Assembly (NCBI RefSeq): GCF_011604685.1
Contig: NZ_CP050063.1
Location: forward strand, 378,501-442,500
Reading direction: 5' to 3'
DNA: 64,000 nt
Origin: Spirosoma aureum
Lineage (GTDB): Bacteria > Bacteroidota > Bacteroidia > Cytophagales > Spirosomataceae
The notes beneath the pieces are model-generated. The model saw nothing but the letters and a program-made list of their open reading frames with translations, searched no databases and was not told the origin of the DNA. This document shows, piece by piece, positions 34,104-43,489 of this stretch; position 1 is the first letter of the stretch, and every line of letters starts with the position of its first letter. The position numbers and the translations under genes were made by a program.

Positions 34104-37100
34104 CTAAACTAATTCTTCTTCAAGTTGCTTTCTGCGCTCCAGGGCAGGATCTTTCTTACCAAACCACTTCATCCGGATTCGCTCGTTCACCCAGTACATA
34201 CACGGTACAATGACCAGTGTCAACACGGTTGAGAACGTCAGACCATAGATGATTGTCCAGGCTAGAATATTCCAGAATACAGAGCTATCGCCACCAATAA
34301 CCATGTGTGGGTCGAAATCACGGAAGAGCGTAACGAAGTCGATAGTCAGACCAAAAGCCAGCGGAATCAGTCCCAGTACGGCAGCCGAAGCTGTCAGCAA
34401 TACGGGCGTCAAACGAATACCGCCCGCTTCAATGATCGCTTCGCGCAGTGGAACACCCCGACCACGTAACTCCTCAATGAACTCAATGAGCAGAATACCG
34501 TTTTTCACCACAATACCGGCCAGAGCAATGATACCAACCCCGGACATGATAACTGAGAACGTTTTCCCGGTAATGATGAAGCCCAGTAATACACCAATCA
34601 GCGACAACAGAATCGTCGTGAAAATGATCAATGGCTTTACCACTGAGTTAAACTGCGTTGCCAGAATCAGATAGATCAACAGAATAGCGATACCGAATGC
34701 AGAAACCAGGAAGTTCATCGACTCCTGCTGGTCTTCCTGTTCACCACCCATTTTGATGGTATAGCCATTTGGCACTTCCATATCATTCACAAGCTGCTGA
34801 ATCTCAGCTACAATCTCATTGGCGTTGTAGCCTGTCACCACATCAGAACTTAAGGTAACGATACGCTGCTGGTTCTTGCGGTTAATTTGGCTAAACGTTG
34901 TCGAATAGCTGATATTGGCTACAGATGTAATCGGAACCTGCCGCAATTGCCCGCCCGTTACCATGTCGCGATACACAATATTCAGGCTTAGCAGTCGGTC
35001 AATCTGACTCCGGTCATCGGGTTTCAAGCGAACCATAATCGGGTATTCGTCCTTCGCATCCCGGAACTTCGATACTTCCAGGCCGAACAACGCTGTCCGG
35101 ATGGCCATCGCTATTTGCGCCGATGAAATACCTTCCCGTTCCGCTTTGTCGCGATCGATGTCGATAACGATTTCGGGTTTATTCGTAATCAGATCGGATT
35201 TGAGTTGATCGATTCCCTTAATGCCAGACTTACTGATCTTTTGGCGTACCTGTTTTTCCAGTGCACTCAATTCGGCAAAATCATCGCCCGCAATTTCAAT
35301 GGCAATGGGTTTACCCGTTGGCGGACCGTTGGCTTCGCGTTCTACCGAAATTTCGCTACCGGGTAAGCCTTTCATGGCAACCCGCACTTTGGCCAGCAGC
35401 GAATCGGTAGAGATTCCTTTTCGTTCTTCGTTCCCTTTAAACGCAATCGTCACTTTCGATTTTTGCGGAGTGGCCGATCGGTCAGGATTTGAGGGGTCGC
35501 CCGCGTTTTTACCGACGTTCGAGATCACGGAGTTCACCACATCAGTAGCGTTATTATCAGCGAGAACTTTAAATACCCGCTTTTCGATCACTCTGGTCAC
35601 CGAATCCGTGACGCGTGCGTCAGTACCGACAGGCATTACATTATAAACGTAAATATAGTCGGGCTCTCCACTCGGGAAAAAGATAACTTTAGGCTGGGCA
35701 ATTCCCGTAATAAAGAACGTCAGAATCAGCAGACTAAAGGCTGCCAGAATCGCGATTACAGGCCTCCAACCGGTTAAAATCCATGAAATCAGGCGACGGT
35801 ATCCATTCTTCAGACCCGGTAGCAACCGCTCCTGGAAAGGAAGAATCAATCTGGGGGTCAATACGTAATGGTTAAACACGTAGAGGATAATGAACAACAG
35901 AAACAAGTTTCCGATACCCCGGTCGATCACGTAGCCAATGCCCGCCAGCACCGTCATGATAATGAGCGGACGCTTGATTTCATCAAAGCTCTGTTTGTCT
36001 TCGTGATTATCGTCTTCATGCCGTTTCATGAATGTTACGGCAAAAACCGGATTGATCACATAAGCCACAAACAACGAAGCAAACAAGGTTAAAATAAGCG
36101 TCAGAGGAAGAAACTTCATGAATTCGCCCACAATACCTGGCCAGAATAGCAGCGGGAAAAACGGCGCAATTGTCGTCAGAGTCCCAGAGAACACCGGTAC
36201 AAATACCTCACCAGCGGCCGCTTTTACGGCCTGTTTGATGTTCCAGTCTTTGTTTTCGTTAAAGAGTCGGTGGGAGTTTTCGATAACCACAATGGCATCA
36301 TCGACCACCAGACCCAACCCAAGCAGGAACGCAAATAAAACAATGGTATTCAGGGTGAAAGCCGTTCCAACAACGGGCCCAACCACTGGCATAACCACAA
36401 ACGCTACCAACGCCGACAGAGGTACTGATAAGCCAATAAAAACGGCATCGCGAACCCCCATAAAGAACATGAGGATCAATACCACGAAGATGAAACCTAA
36501 CACAACGGTATTGATCAGATCATTGACATTTTCGCGGGTTGGTTCCGATGAATCAGCGGTGACCTTCACATCAAGACCCTGAGGAAAACGCGTGTCCCGG
36601 TATTCTTCAATGGTTTTTTCAATATTATCGGCTGCCGACAACAGGTTAGCTCCCGAGCGCTTGATAACGTTCAGAGTAATAACCGACTTGTTGTTCAGAC
36701 GGGCAAAATCCTGTTGCTCTTCGAAATTGTCCCGTACTTCGGCAATATCACCAAGCCGCACGGTTGCGCCCGTTGCCGTCCGGATTTGAAGGTTCTGAAG
36801 TTGATCTACATCCGTAAATTCACCCTTTACCCGCACTGTCCGGCGAACACCATCGACGTTCAGTTCGCCACCTGATACGTTAATATTTTCGCCCTGAACG
36901 GCCTGCTGAATATCCGTGAATGCCAGACCCGCCGACTGCATCCGGGGAAGGTCGACATTGATCTGAATCTCACGCGTCAACGCACCTACGATGTCCACAC
37001 GCCGAATTTCAGGCATAGCTTCAATAGCGTCCTGTAAATCTTCGGCATATTCTTTGAGTTGCTTCAGCGAGAAATTACCGGCCATGTTGATGTTCATGAT

Positions 37101-37538
37101 CGGAAACTCGGAGAAGTTCACATCCTGTGCTGTCGGGCCAGAGTCGAGTTTTTGCGGGAGATCAGGTTTCGCTTTGTCGATGGCATCACGAACACGCTGT
37201 AGGGCTTCGGCGGTTTGCACATCCGGATTGAATTCAACCAGTATGACCGATACGTCCTGCAAGGCATTCGATTTGATCCGCTTCACGCCCGAAATGGACT
37301 TCAATTGCTTCTCTATCTGCTTGTTGATTGTATTTTCGATATCGGCAGGAGCCGTTCCTACGTACACCGTATTGATGTACACCTGCGGCACTTTGATATC
37401 CGGGAACTGCTCCTTCGGCAGATTATTATACACAAACAACCCACCGAGTGTAATCAGGAAGGTGAAAATGTAAATCGCCGTTCGGTTCTCCACGCACCAG
37501 TTGGTGAATCCGAGGGTTTTATAATGTTCAAATTTCAT
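34104..37538 (-). CDS. RND-family efflux transporter permease
   Basis: The 1144-residue inner-membrane pump has the AcrB-like architecture: an N-terminal helix (YIFTFLITLGGLFVYNNLPKE), a large periplasmic porter domain, a central helix block with the proton-relay aspartates of GLGLVVDDAIVVIEN, a second porter loop, and a final helix block (FGIAILLIYLILATQFN, IMSGVGIIALAGIVVKNGIL). It exports hydrophobic compounds using the proton gradient. It is the last gene of tetR-tolC-adaptor-permease, 79 bp after the adaptor. The specific substrate cannot be read from sequence. Confidence 0.95.
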   Translation of the reverse strand: MKFEHYKTLGFTNWCVENRTAIYIFTFLITLGGLFVYNNLPKEQFPDIKVPQVYINTVYVGTAPADIENTINKQIEKQLKSISGVKRIKSNALQDVSVILVEFNPDVQTAEALQRVRDAIDKAKPDLPQKLDSGPTAQDVNFSEFPIMNINMAGNFSLKQLKEYAEDLQDAIEAMPEIRRVDIVGALTREIQINVDLPRMQSAGLAFTDIQQAVQGENINVSGGELNVDGVRRTVRVKGEFTDVDQLQNLQIRTATGATVRLGDIAEVRDNFEEQQDFARLNNKSVITLNVIKRSGANLLSAADNIEKTIEEYRDTRFPQGLDVKVTADSSEPTRENVNDLINTVVLGFIFVVLILMFFMGVRDAVFIGLSVPLSALVAFVVMPVVGPVVGTAFTLNTIVLFAFLLGLGLVVDDAIVVIENSHRLFNENKDWNIKQAVKAAAGEVFVPVFSGTLTTIAPFFPLLFWPGIVGEFMKFLPLTLILTLFASLFVAYVINPVFAVTFMKRHEDDNHEDKQSFDEIKRPLIIMTVLAGIGYVIDRGIGNLFLLFIILYVFNHYVLTPRLILPFQERLLPGLKNGYRRLISWILTGWRPVIAILAAFSLLILTFFITGIAQPKVIFFPSGEPDYIYVYNVMPVGTDARVTDSVTRVIEKRVFKVLADNNATDVVNSVISNVGKNAGDPSNPDRSATPQKSKVTIAFKGNEERKGISTDSLLAKVRVAMKGLPGSEISVEREANGPPTGKPIAIEIAGDDFAELSALEKQVRQKISKSGIKGIDQLKSDLITNKPEIVIDIDRDKAEREGISSAQIAMAIRTALFGLEVSKFRDAKDEYPIMVRLKPDDRSQIDRLLSLNIVYRDMVTGGQLRQVPITSVANISYSTTFSQINRKNQQRIVTLSSDVVTGYNANEIVAEIQQLVNDMEVPNGYTIKMGGEQEDQQESMNFLVSAFGIAILLIYLILATQFNSVVKPLIIFTTILLSLIGVLLGFIITGKTFSVIMSGVGIIALAGIVVKNGILLIEFIEELRGRGVPLREAIIEAGGIRLTPVLLTASAAVLGLIPLAFGLTIDFVTLFRDFDPHMVIGGDSSVFWNILAWTIIYGLTFSTVLTLVIVPCMYWVNERIRMKWFGKKDPALERRKQLEEELV

Positions 37539-37617
37539 AAAAAAATGAGTTTTTAGTTTCCAGTTATATGCCCGATTATCAACCTAAAAGTTGAAAAACC
37601 GTAAACTGAAACCTCAC

Positions 37618-38748
37618 TTAGAAATTGATTGGTTGTCCGTCAACTAAATCCTGGTACCCGGCAGTAACGATCTGATCGCCTGCCTGCAATCCTTGCGTAA
37701 TCGCAATTTTGCCCCCGTATGATTCACCCGTTTTCACCGTCCGTGCTTTTGCTATTTTCTTGCCCCCTTCATTGACCGCCACATAAACCAGTTGTCCGCT
37801 TTCTGTACTTTGAATCAGATTTTGGTTAATCACAATAGCATTTCCTAAGGTTTTGTCATTGATTTTTATCTGTGCCAGCATGTTTGGCTTCAGGCTATTA
37901 TCGGATGGGAGGGGAGCTTCAATCGTGAACGTCCGGCTCAGTGGATCGACAGTTGTTGACACGAAGCTGATACGGGAATTCAACTCCCGGTTTAAATCCG
38001 GAAAACGAACCAGCACGGCATCACCTTTTCGTACGCTACCCGAATAGGTGTCCGATACTTTAGCAACCACTTTGAGTTGCGATAGATTGACGACCCGAAC
38101 TAAACCGATACCCGGTGCCGCCGACTGACCAACCTTTACACTTACCTGATCGACAACGCCCGAAATTGGGGCCGTAACCGTAGACTGACCCAATTGGGCG
38201 TTCAGCGTTGACAAACGGCGCTCCAGTGATTCCTTGTTGTTTTTAGCCTGTAAATACTGAATCTCCGTTCCGATCTGTTGTTTCCAGAGCGCAGATTGCT
38301 TTTCAAACACTGTGTTTGCCAGCGACAACTGGGTTTTCACTTCGGAGATCGACTCCCGCAAAATCTGGTCATCGACCTGAGCAATGGCTGAGCCAGCCCG
38401 AACATTATCGCCCTCTTTGACGTAAACAGCTGTAATGACCCCACCCGACTTCGGCGAAACCTGCACGTTGTTTTTTGCGTCGATCGTACCTTGCAGTTCA
38501 ACAAAGTGACGGAATGTCGTGGCCGAAACAGGAGCTACCGTGACATCTTTAACGCGGGCTTCCTCTTCCTTTTTTGGCTCGAGTTTTGCCAGATCGCCCT
38601 CCAGGGTTTTGATCTTTGTGGCCAGCTCGGTTTCCTGTTTTTTCAGTTCAGCGAGTTCATCACGCTTACCCTGCAAATCTGATTTTTTCTCCTGCGAACA
38701 AGCTATTAACAGACTTGTTGCTAAGGCAATGGCATAATATGCTTTCAT
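37618..38748 (-). CDS. RND efflux periplasmic adaptor (membrane fusion protein), lipoprotein
   Basis: The 376-residue protein has a lipobox LIAC signal (MKAYYAIALATSLLIAC). A charged coiled coil follows (residues about 24-62), then the split biotinyl-lipoyl domain (VQVSPKSGGVITAVYVKEGDNV near residue 100 and TVTAPISGVVDQVSVKVGQS later), separated by an alpha-hairpin, then beta-barrel and membrane-proximal domains (LKPNMLAQIKI). It connects the permease to the TolC channel. It sits between tolC and the permease gene. Confidence 0.94.
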   Translation of the reverse strand: MKAYYAIALATSLLIACSQEKKSDLQGKRDELAELKKQETELATKIKTLEGDLAKLEPKKEEEARVKDVTVAPVSATTFRHFVELQGTIDAKNNVQVSPKSGGVITAVYVKEGDNVRAGSAIAQVDDQILRESISEVKTQLSLANTVFEKQSALWKQQIGTEIQYLQAKNNKESLERRLSTLNAQLGQSTVTAPISGVVDQVSVKVGQSAAPGIGLVRVVNLSQLKVVAKVSDTYSGSVRKGDAVLVRFPDLNRELNSRISFVSTTVDPLSRTFTIEAPLPSDNSLKPNMLAQIKINDKTLGNAIVINQNLIQSTESGQLVYVAVNEGGKKIAKARTVKTGESYGGKIAITQGLQAGDQIVTAGYQDLVDGQPINF

Positions 38749-38796
38749 TGTAGATCTATTTTTATGTCGTGTTGTGGGAGGGGTGTTATGGGGTGG

Positions 38797-40179
38797 TTAC
38801 TGGCCAGAATACAATTTACCGCTAGCCTTATCGGCATCCACTTTCGTTTGCAAAAAGTTGTATAGCGACACGAAGTAGTTATTCTGCGCCTGCCGAAACG
38901 AATTTTCAGCATCCAGCACCTCAATGTTCGAGCCAACGCCCTCCTGATATTTAATCTTGGTTACCCGCGCAACCTCTTTTGCCAGATCGACATTGCGTTT
39001 TTGTGTTCGCAACGTTTGTAAACTGTTTTTGAGCGTTACCGACGCCTGGCGAATTTGCAGATCAATTGAGTTTTTCAAAAGAATACTGCTATTCTGCGTC
39101 TTCTGCAACGTAAACCGCTTTTGCTGAGCCTGATAACGCTTTTGAAAACCATCGAAAATTGGAATCGATAAGTTGATGCCAATGGCTGATGAGTTAAACC
39201 AGGCATCGGTGAATAAATGGCTAAATTGATTCCTACCCGTATTGTAGCCATAATTGGCAAAGGCCGACAATGTTGGATAGTACCGCTTGGCTACGCTCTG
39301 AACGTCAAGATCAGCCAGTTCGATTTGCGATTGTAGTGTGGCAAACTCAATCCGTTGATTATAGTCGAATTGTTCAGTTACTGGCTGAACCGTTGTCCGT
39401 TCTACTTCGTCAAGGTCGATGTCCTTTATGTCTTCCGTTAGCGCAATGTTGTCGTTTATGCCAAGCCCCATCTGAAACTTAAGCAGATAATAACTCAGCT
39501 CGATCAGATTCTGTACATTCTGCCGCTCTGCTTTCAGGTTATTGACCTGCACTTCAAGTCGGCTCACATCGATCTTTTCGGCAAAACCCTGTTTGTTCAG
39601 GCCGAGCGTGTTCTGATAGAGTGTATCGACCCGACTGATGTTCAGATCCAGCAGTTTCAATTGCTGCTCATTGACCAGGACACTATAATAGGCTTTGGCC
39701 ACCTGCTCAGCAACGGTTACTTTCGAAGCCATAATATTTTTCTGCGCCAGCTGCCGATAGGTATCAGCCGCCCGTAGTCCTAGTCGATACGATGCATCGA
39801 ACAAGAGCTGGTTCAGATTTCCCGTTAAACTTCCCGAGTAATTAACGCCAAACTGCACTGGAACGGCAGGAGCATCTGGTGATGCCTTAGGGTCGAAAAA
39901 GACAGCGGGCAGAAACACGCGCTGAATAATCAGATTATCCATTACCTGACCGGAAGCACTCACCTGAGGAAGTGCAACACCTCTCAGTTCACGAATACGA
40001 CCTTCGGCGCTCTGAGCATCCAGCACCGAGTTTTTAACATTGATATTGTGTTCAACGGCAAACCGAATCGCTTCATTCAGCGAAAAACTCTGTCGGTCCT
40101 GAGCTAACAATAAACCCGGACTACTCAGCAGGCTGAGGAGCCAGATCATTACTGTCCGCTTGGTACTCCTTGTTATCAT
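38797..40179 (-). CDS. TolC-family outer-membrane efflux channel
   Basis: The 460-residue protein has a signal peptide (MIWLLSLLSSPGLLLAQ if read from 40149, or with ten more residues from 40179). It then has two TolC-type repeats, each with the FSLNEAIRFAVEHN-type start and long alpha-helical stretches, e.g. QVAKAYYSVLVNEQQLKLLDLN. The second repeat ends in LDAENSFRQAQNNYFVSLYNFLQTKVDADKASG, the usual family end. The start overlaps the end of the tetR gene by 29-59 bp, a sign of coupled expression. Confidence 0.93.
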   Translation of the reverse strand: MITRSTKRTVMIWLLSLLSSPGLLLAQDRQSFSLNEAIRFAVEHNINVKNSVLDAQSAEGRIRELRGVALPQVSASGQVMDNLIIQRVFLPAVFFDPKASPDAPAVPVQFGVNYSGSLTGNLNQLLFDASYRLGLRAADTYRQLAQKNIMASKVTVAEQVAKAYYSVLVNEQQLKLLDLNISRVDTLYQNTLGLNKQGFAEKIDVSRLEVQVNNLKAERQNVQNLIELSYYLLKFQMGLGINDNIALTEDIKDIDLDEVERTTVQPVTEQFDYNQRIEFATLQSQIELADLDVQSVAKRYYPTLSAFANYGYNTGRNQFSHLFTDAWFNSSAIGINLSIPIFDGFQKRYQAQQKRFTLQKTQNSSILLKNSIDLQIRQASVTLKNSLQTLRTQKRNVDLAKEVARVTKIKYQEGVGSNIEVLDAENSFRQAQNNYFVSLYNFLQTKVDADKASGKLYSGQ

Positions 40180-40780
40180 AACTGTGGTGGTTAACGTACT
40201 GGTTGTAAATGATAAATCCTTTTTCTGTCAGCATGCCGCGCACAAAATGGTGCATCAGTTCATGTTGAATTTCCAGCATCGTATACTGGTCTGTGGGGAA
40301 GATTTCATTGTTGAATGCTAGTTCAATTTGTTCGACCCGCAAACGGGCTAAAAGAGTTGGATTAATGTCTGACCGATACAATCCCTGAGAAATACCTTTT
40401 TGTATATTTTCAAGAATAGAATGCATAATATGTTGTTCTTTATACTGCCGGAACAACGCAAATGCCTGTGGATAGTGACGTTTAATATCAATCAATAAAT
40501 TGGGACTGACCTGATCGGCATGTTTCTGCATCATTGTCAATACATGCAGAATTTCCTCTACTGGATTGTCTGTCTTAATGGTCATGCATTCCATTTCCGA
40601 TTGATTCTTAACCATCTTGTCGCGCATAACCTGATAAAGAATCTGTTCCTTATCAGCGAAATGCTGATAGATGGTTTTCTTTGAAATGCCGAGTTGCCTG
40701 GCTATATCTTCCATCGTTACGGATCGAACTCCATACTTCCAAAACAATCGCTCAGTCTCCGCCAGAATTCGTTCTTTCAT
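40121..40780 (-). CDS. TetR/AcrR-family transcriptional regulator of the efflux operon
   Basis: This 219-residue regulator has the N-terminal helix-turn-helix GVRSVTMEDIARQLGISKKTIYQHFADKEQIL at about residues 17-48 and an alpha-helical ligand domain with no close family. It is the first gene of the operon and overlaps tolC. By family it is likely a repressor of its own operon released by an exported compound, but no operator palindrome is obvious in the promoter. A TATATTTG box lies 42 bp upstream. Confidence 0.92.
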   Translation of the reverse strand: MKERILAETERLFWKYGVRSVTMEDIARQLGISKKTIYQHFADKEQILYQVMRDKMVKNQSEMECMTIKTDNPVEEILHVLTMMQKHADQVSPNLLIDIKRHYPQAFALFRQYKEQHIMHSILENIQKGISQGLYRSDINPTLLARLRVEQIELAFNNEIFPTDQYTMLEIQHELMHHFVRGMLTEKGFIIYNQYVNHHSYDNKEYQADSNDLAPQPAE

Positions 40781-40821
40781 TATGTGAAAATAGAACTTTT
40801 ACGGGGTGAACTTTGGAAACT

Positions 40822-40829
40822 CAAATATA
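40822..40829 (-). promoter_or_regulatory. Probable -7 promoter box for the tetR-led efflux operon
   Basis: The minus strand reads TATATTTG, a match to TAnnTTTG. It lies 42 bp before the tetR start, implying a leader of about 35 bases. No clear -33 box was found. Confidence 0.4.
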
Positions 40830-40990
40830 GTTCGGAGTTTCCGGCTTATTTTTGGTTATATGACGAACGGCCCAAATACCGGAGTGAACCGCCGAAAAAG
40901 ACCGATGAACTTGCGGCTCTTCAGGCCCTATTCCGGGGATAGAAAGATTAGATAAAAGAAACTGGACGAGTTGCTTATATAGAAAAAATA

Positions 40991-42091
40991 CTATTCGCCA
41001 ATCTGAAAAAAACGCACATCGGCTTTCACATTAGTAAGTAATTCACGCGTACGCTCCGGGCGGGCGTCGGTGATAAATAGCTGGCCGAACGCCCCTTCAT
41101 CCATCTGCTGGATGAGTTTGCCGATGCGTCGGTCATCAAGTTTGTCGAAAATATCATCCAGTAGCAAAATTGGCTTAACGCCCTTCTCAGCCTGCAATTG
41201 ATCAAACTGTGCCAGTTTCAGCGCAATGACGAATGTTTTCTGCTGCCCCTGAGAGCCAAATTTTTTCAAAGCAACCGGCTCGCCCGAACGATCACCGATC
41301 ATGAAAGCATAATCATCTTTATGGACACCCATTGTTGTGCGTTGCAAAACCGTATCGCGCCGGCGAAAATGGCGAAACTCATCGGCAAAGTCCGGATTGC
41401 TCACCTCCGATTCATACACGATACTGACAGTCTCCCGGTCATCGCTCAGGTACGCATAGTGTGCCTGAAAACTAGGCAGGAACTCTTCCACAAACTGTCG
41501 GCGACGGTCGTGTATTTTCTGTCCCAGTTCCAGCAAGGGTTCGTCGTAGGTATCCAGCAAATCATTGTCGACCTGGTTTCGTTCGGCAAAGAGTTTTAGC
41601 AGGCTGTTCCGCTGCTTAAGCACCTGCTGATAGGTCAGGTAATTACGAAGGTATTCAGCATCGAGCTGCGATAATACGCCATCGAAGAAATGACGACGGT
41701 CTTCGCTATGCTCTCGCACGAGGTCTGTATCATTCGGAGCAACCAGCACAACCGGAAAACGGCCGATGTGCTCGCTGATGCGTTCATATGGCTTTTTGTC
41801 GGCCATCAATACCTTCCGCTGCCCCCGCTGTAAACTAATGGTAATTTGTACGGTACGCTCGTGTTCTTCAAAAATACCATCTATAATAAAATAGTCGGCA
41901 TCATGCAGAATGCTCAACGCGTCCTGGCTCTGAAACGCACTTTTGCTCAATGCCAGAAAATAAACGGCATCTAATAAGTTCGTTTTACCACTACCATTTG
42001 GCCCGACAATCACGTTCACCTGTCGTCCAAACGCATACCGGCCATCTTCATAGTTCTTAAAATTGGTCAGGCTCAGCTTTTCCAGGTGCAT
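40991..42091 (-). CDS. recF: DNA replication and repair protein RecF
   Basis: RecF helps load RecA on gapped DNA and is an SMC-like ATPase. The 366-residue protein has the Walker A GPNGSGKTN (residues about 30-38), the signature-like FGSQGQQKTFVIALKLAQ and the Walker B ILLLDDIFDKLD. The N-terminal MHLEKLSLTNFKNYEDGRY is the family start. Length and order are normal. It is monocistronic; in many bacteria recF lies near oriC, which fits the origin candidate 17 kb away. Confidence 0.96.
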   Translation of the reverse strand: MHLEKLSLTNFKNYEDGRYAFGRQVNVIVGPNGSGKTNLLDAVYFLALSKSAFQSQDALSILHDADYFIIDGIFEEHERTVQITISLQRGQRKVLMADKKPYERISEHIGRFPVVLVAPNDTDLVREHSEDRRHFFDGVLSQLDAEYLRNYLTYQQVLKQRNSLLKLFAERNQVDNDLLDTYDEPLLELGQKIHDRRRQFVEEFLPSFQAHYAYLSDDRETVSIVYESEVSNPDFADEFRHFRRRDTVLQRTTMGVHKDDYAFMIGDRSGEPVALKKFGSQGQQKTFVIALKLAQFDQLQAEKGVKPILLLDDIFDKLDDRRIGKLIQQMDEGAFGQLFITDARPERTRELLTNVKADVRFFQIGE

Positions 42092-42182
42092 AGGTGTATT
42101 GCATAACGCTATAATGCGTAATTTCGCAGCAGTTAATCGCTCATTCAGTTAAGTGTACTAAATGAGCAATTGATATTGGCAA

Positions 42183-42190
42183 CAAAGATA
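42183..42190 (-). promoter_or_regulatory. Probable -7 promoter box for recF
   Basis: The minus strand reads TATCTTTG, a match to TAnnTTTG, 92 bp before the recF start. It lies in the divergent gap between recF and pdhA. Confidence 0.4.
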
Positions 42191-42266
42191 CAGGCGGTTT
42201 GTTAGGTAAACAGAGTCTCATCAAGTTGCTAAAAGCGATTGCTGATTTATATTGAACTCATTCCTC

Positions 42267-43328
42267 ATGGCAAGCGTCAAAGAGAAATCCGAGCGGGGAA
42301 CAACCGCAAAACAGAACGGCAAAGCTCCAGCAGCTGCAAAAACACAGCACCCCAAAGAGCGCTATATGTACTGGTATGAATCCATGCAGTTACAGCGTAA
42401 ATTCGAAGAGAAAGCCGGACAGCTCTACGGACAACAGAAAATTCGGGGTTTCTGCCATCTTTACATTGGCCAGGAAGCCTGCTCATCAGGGTCCTATTCG
42501 GCCCTTACTAAAGATGACAAATGGATTACAGCCTATCGTGACCACGGTATCCCACTGGCCTTAGGTTCTGATCCAAAAGCCATCATGGCGGAGTTGTTTG
42601 CAAAACAAACCGGCTCCTCCAAAGGTAAAGGTGGCTCAATGCATATCTTCGACAAGTCGGTAAACTTTGTTGGCGGTCATGGTATCGTCGGGGCACAGAT
42701 CCCGATGGGAGCTGGAATTGCCTTCTCCGAGAAATATAATAAGACTGGTAATCTCTGCATCTGCTTCATGGGCGATGGTGCTGTTCGGCAAGGTGCCCTG
42801 CACGAAGCGTTCAATATGGCAATGCTCTGGAAACTGCCGGTTATTTTCGTTGTCGAGAACAATGGCTATGCAATGGGTACATCCGTTGCCCGTACCTCGA
42901 ACGTAACTGATTTATATACCCTTGCAGAAGCCTACGATATGCCATCTGAACCAGTCGATGCGATGAGCGTCGAAGCGGTTCACGAATCGGTTAGCCGCGC
43001 AGCTGAACGCGCTCGTGCTGGTGAAGGTCCTACATTCCTTGAGTTTCGTACGTATCGGTATCGTGGTCACTCTATGTCGGACCCACAGAAATACCGGACA
43101 AAAGATGAGCTTGAACAATACAAGCAACGTGACCCCATCGAGCATATCAAGGGTCAAATTCTAGAGCTGGGTCACGCAACAGAAGAAGATCTTGCCGCTA
43201 TTGATCAGAAGATTAAAGGTATCGTTGATGAGTCAGTTAAATTTGCTGAAGAATCACCTTATCCTTCTCCTGAAGAAGCATTTAAAGATGTGTATATGCA
43301 GCAGGATTATCCATTCCTGATGGAATAA
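42267..43328 (+). CDS. pdhA: Pyruvate dehydrogenase E1 component, alpha subunit
   Basis: The 353-residue protein (from ATG 42267; the frame also opens at a TTG 15 bp earlier) binds thiamine diphosphate: GDGAVRQGALHEAFNMA and the later NNGYAMGTS form the ThDP/metal motif, and the phosphorylation-loop-like YRYRGHSMSDPQKYR lies near the end. Its order and length fit the alpha subunit of the alpha2beta2 E1; the beta subunit and E2 are not in the window. It links glycolysis to the TCA cycle. The N-terminal Lys/Ala-rich stretch is probably disordered. Confidence 0.93.
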   Translation: MASVKEKSERGTTAKQNGKAPAAAKTQHPKERYMYWYESMQLQRKFEEKAGQLYGQQKIRGFCHLYIGQEACSSGSYSALTKDDKWITAYRDHGIPLALGSDPKAIMAELFAKQTGSSKGKGGSMHIFDKSVNFVGGHGIVGAQIPMGAGIAFSEKYNKTGNLCICFMGDGAVRQGALHEAFNMAMLWKLPVIFVVENNGYAMGTSVARTSNVTDLYTLAEAYDMPSEPVDAMSVEAVHESVSRAAERARAGEGPTFLEFRTYRYRGHSMSDPQKYRTKDELEQYKQRDPIEHIKGQILELGHATEEDLAAIDQKIKGIVDESVKFAEESPYPSPEEAFKDVYMQQDYPFLME

Positions 43329-43360
43329 TGATCGCAATGCATACCCTTACCTTTTCTCTA

Positions 43361-43391
43361 AACCCGGGACTTATCGTCTCGGGTTTTTTTG
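43361..43391 (+). terminator. Terminator of pdhA
   Basis: Arms aacccggga (43361-43369) and tctcgggtt (43377-43385) pair over 9 bp with one G-T wobble, and a T run follows. It lies 32 bp after the pdhA stop. Confidence 0.7.
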
Positions 43392-43489
43392 TTGAACTCT
43401 TTGCAATATTTAATTGTATATACATTAAATGTAACGACATTAATTTTCAAAAGTAAAAATTAGTTAACCAGTTAACCACGTTCAAATTC

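Noticed and set aside
36118..36582. 154-codon frame opposite the RND permease
   Set aside because: It is antisense to a well-defined membrane-helix region and its composition (Ser/Thr/Arg-rich) is what the complement of hydrophobic codons gives.
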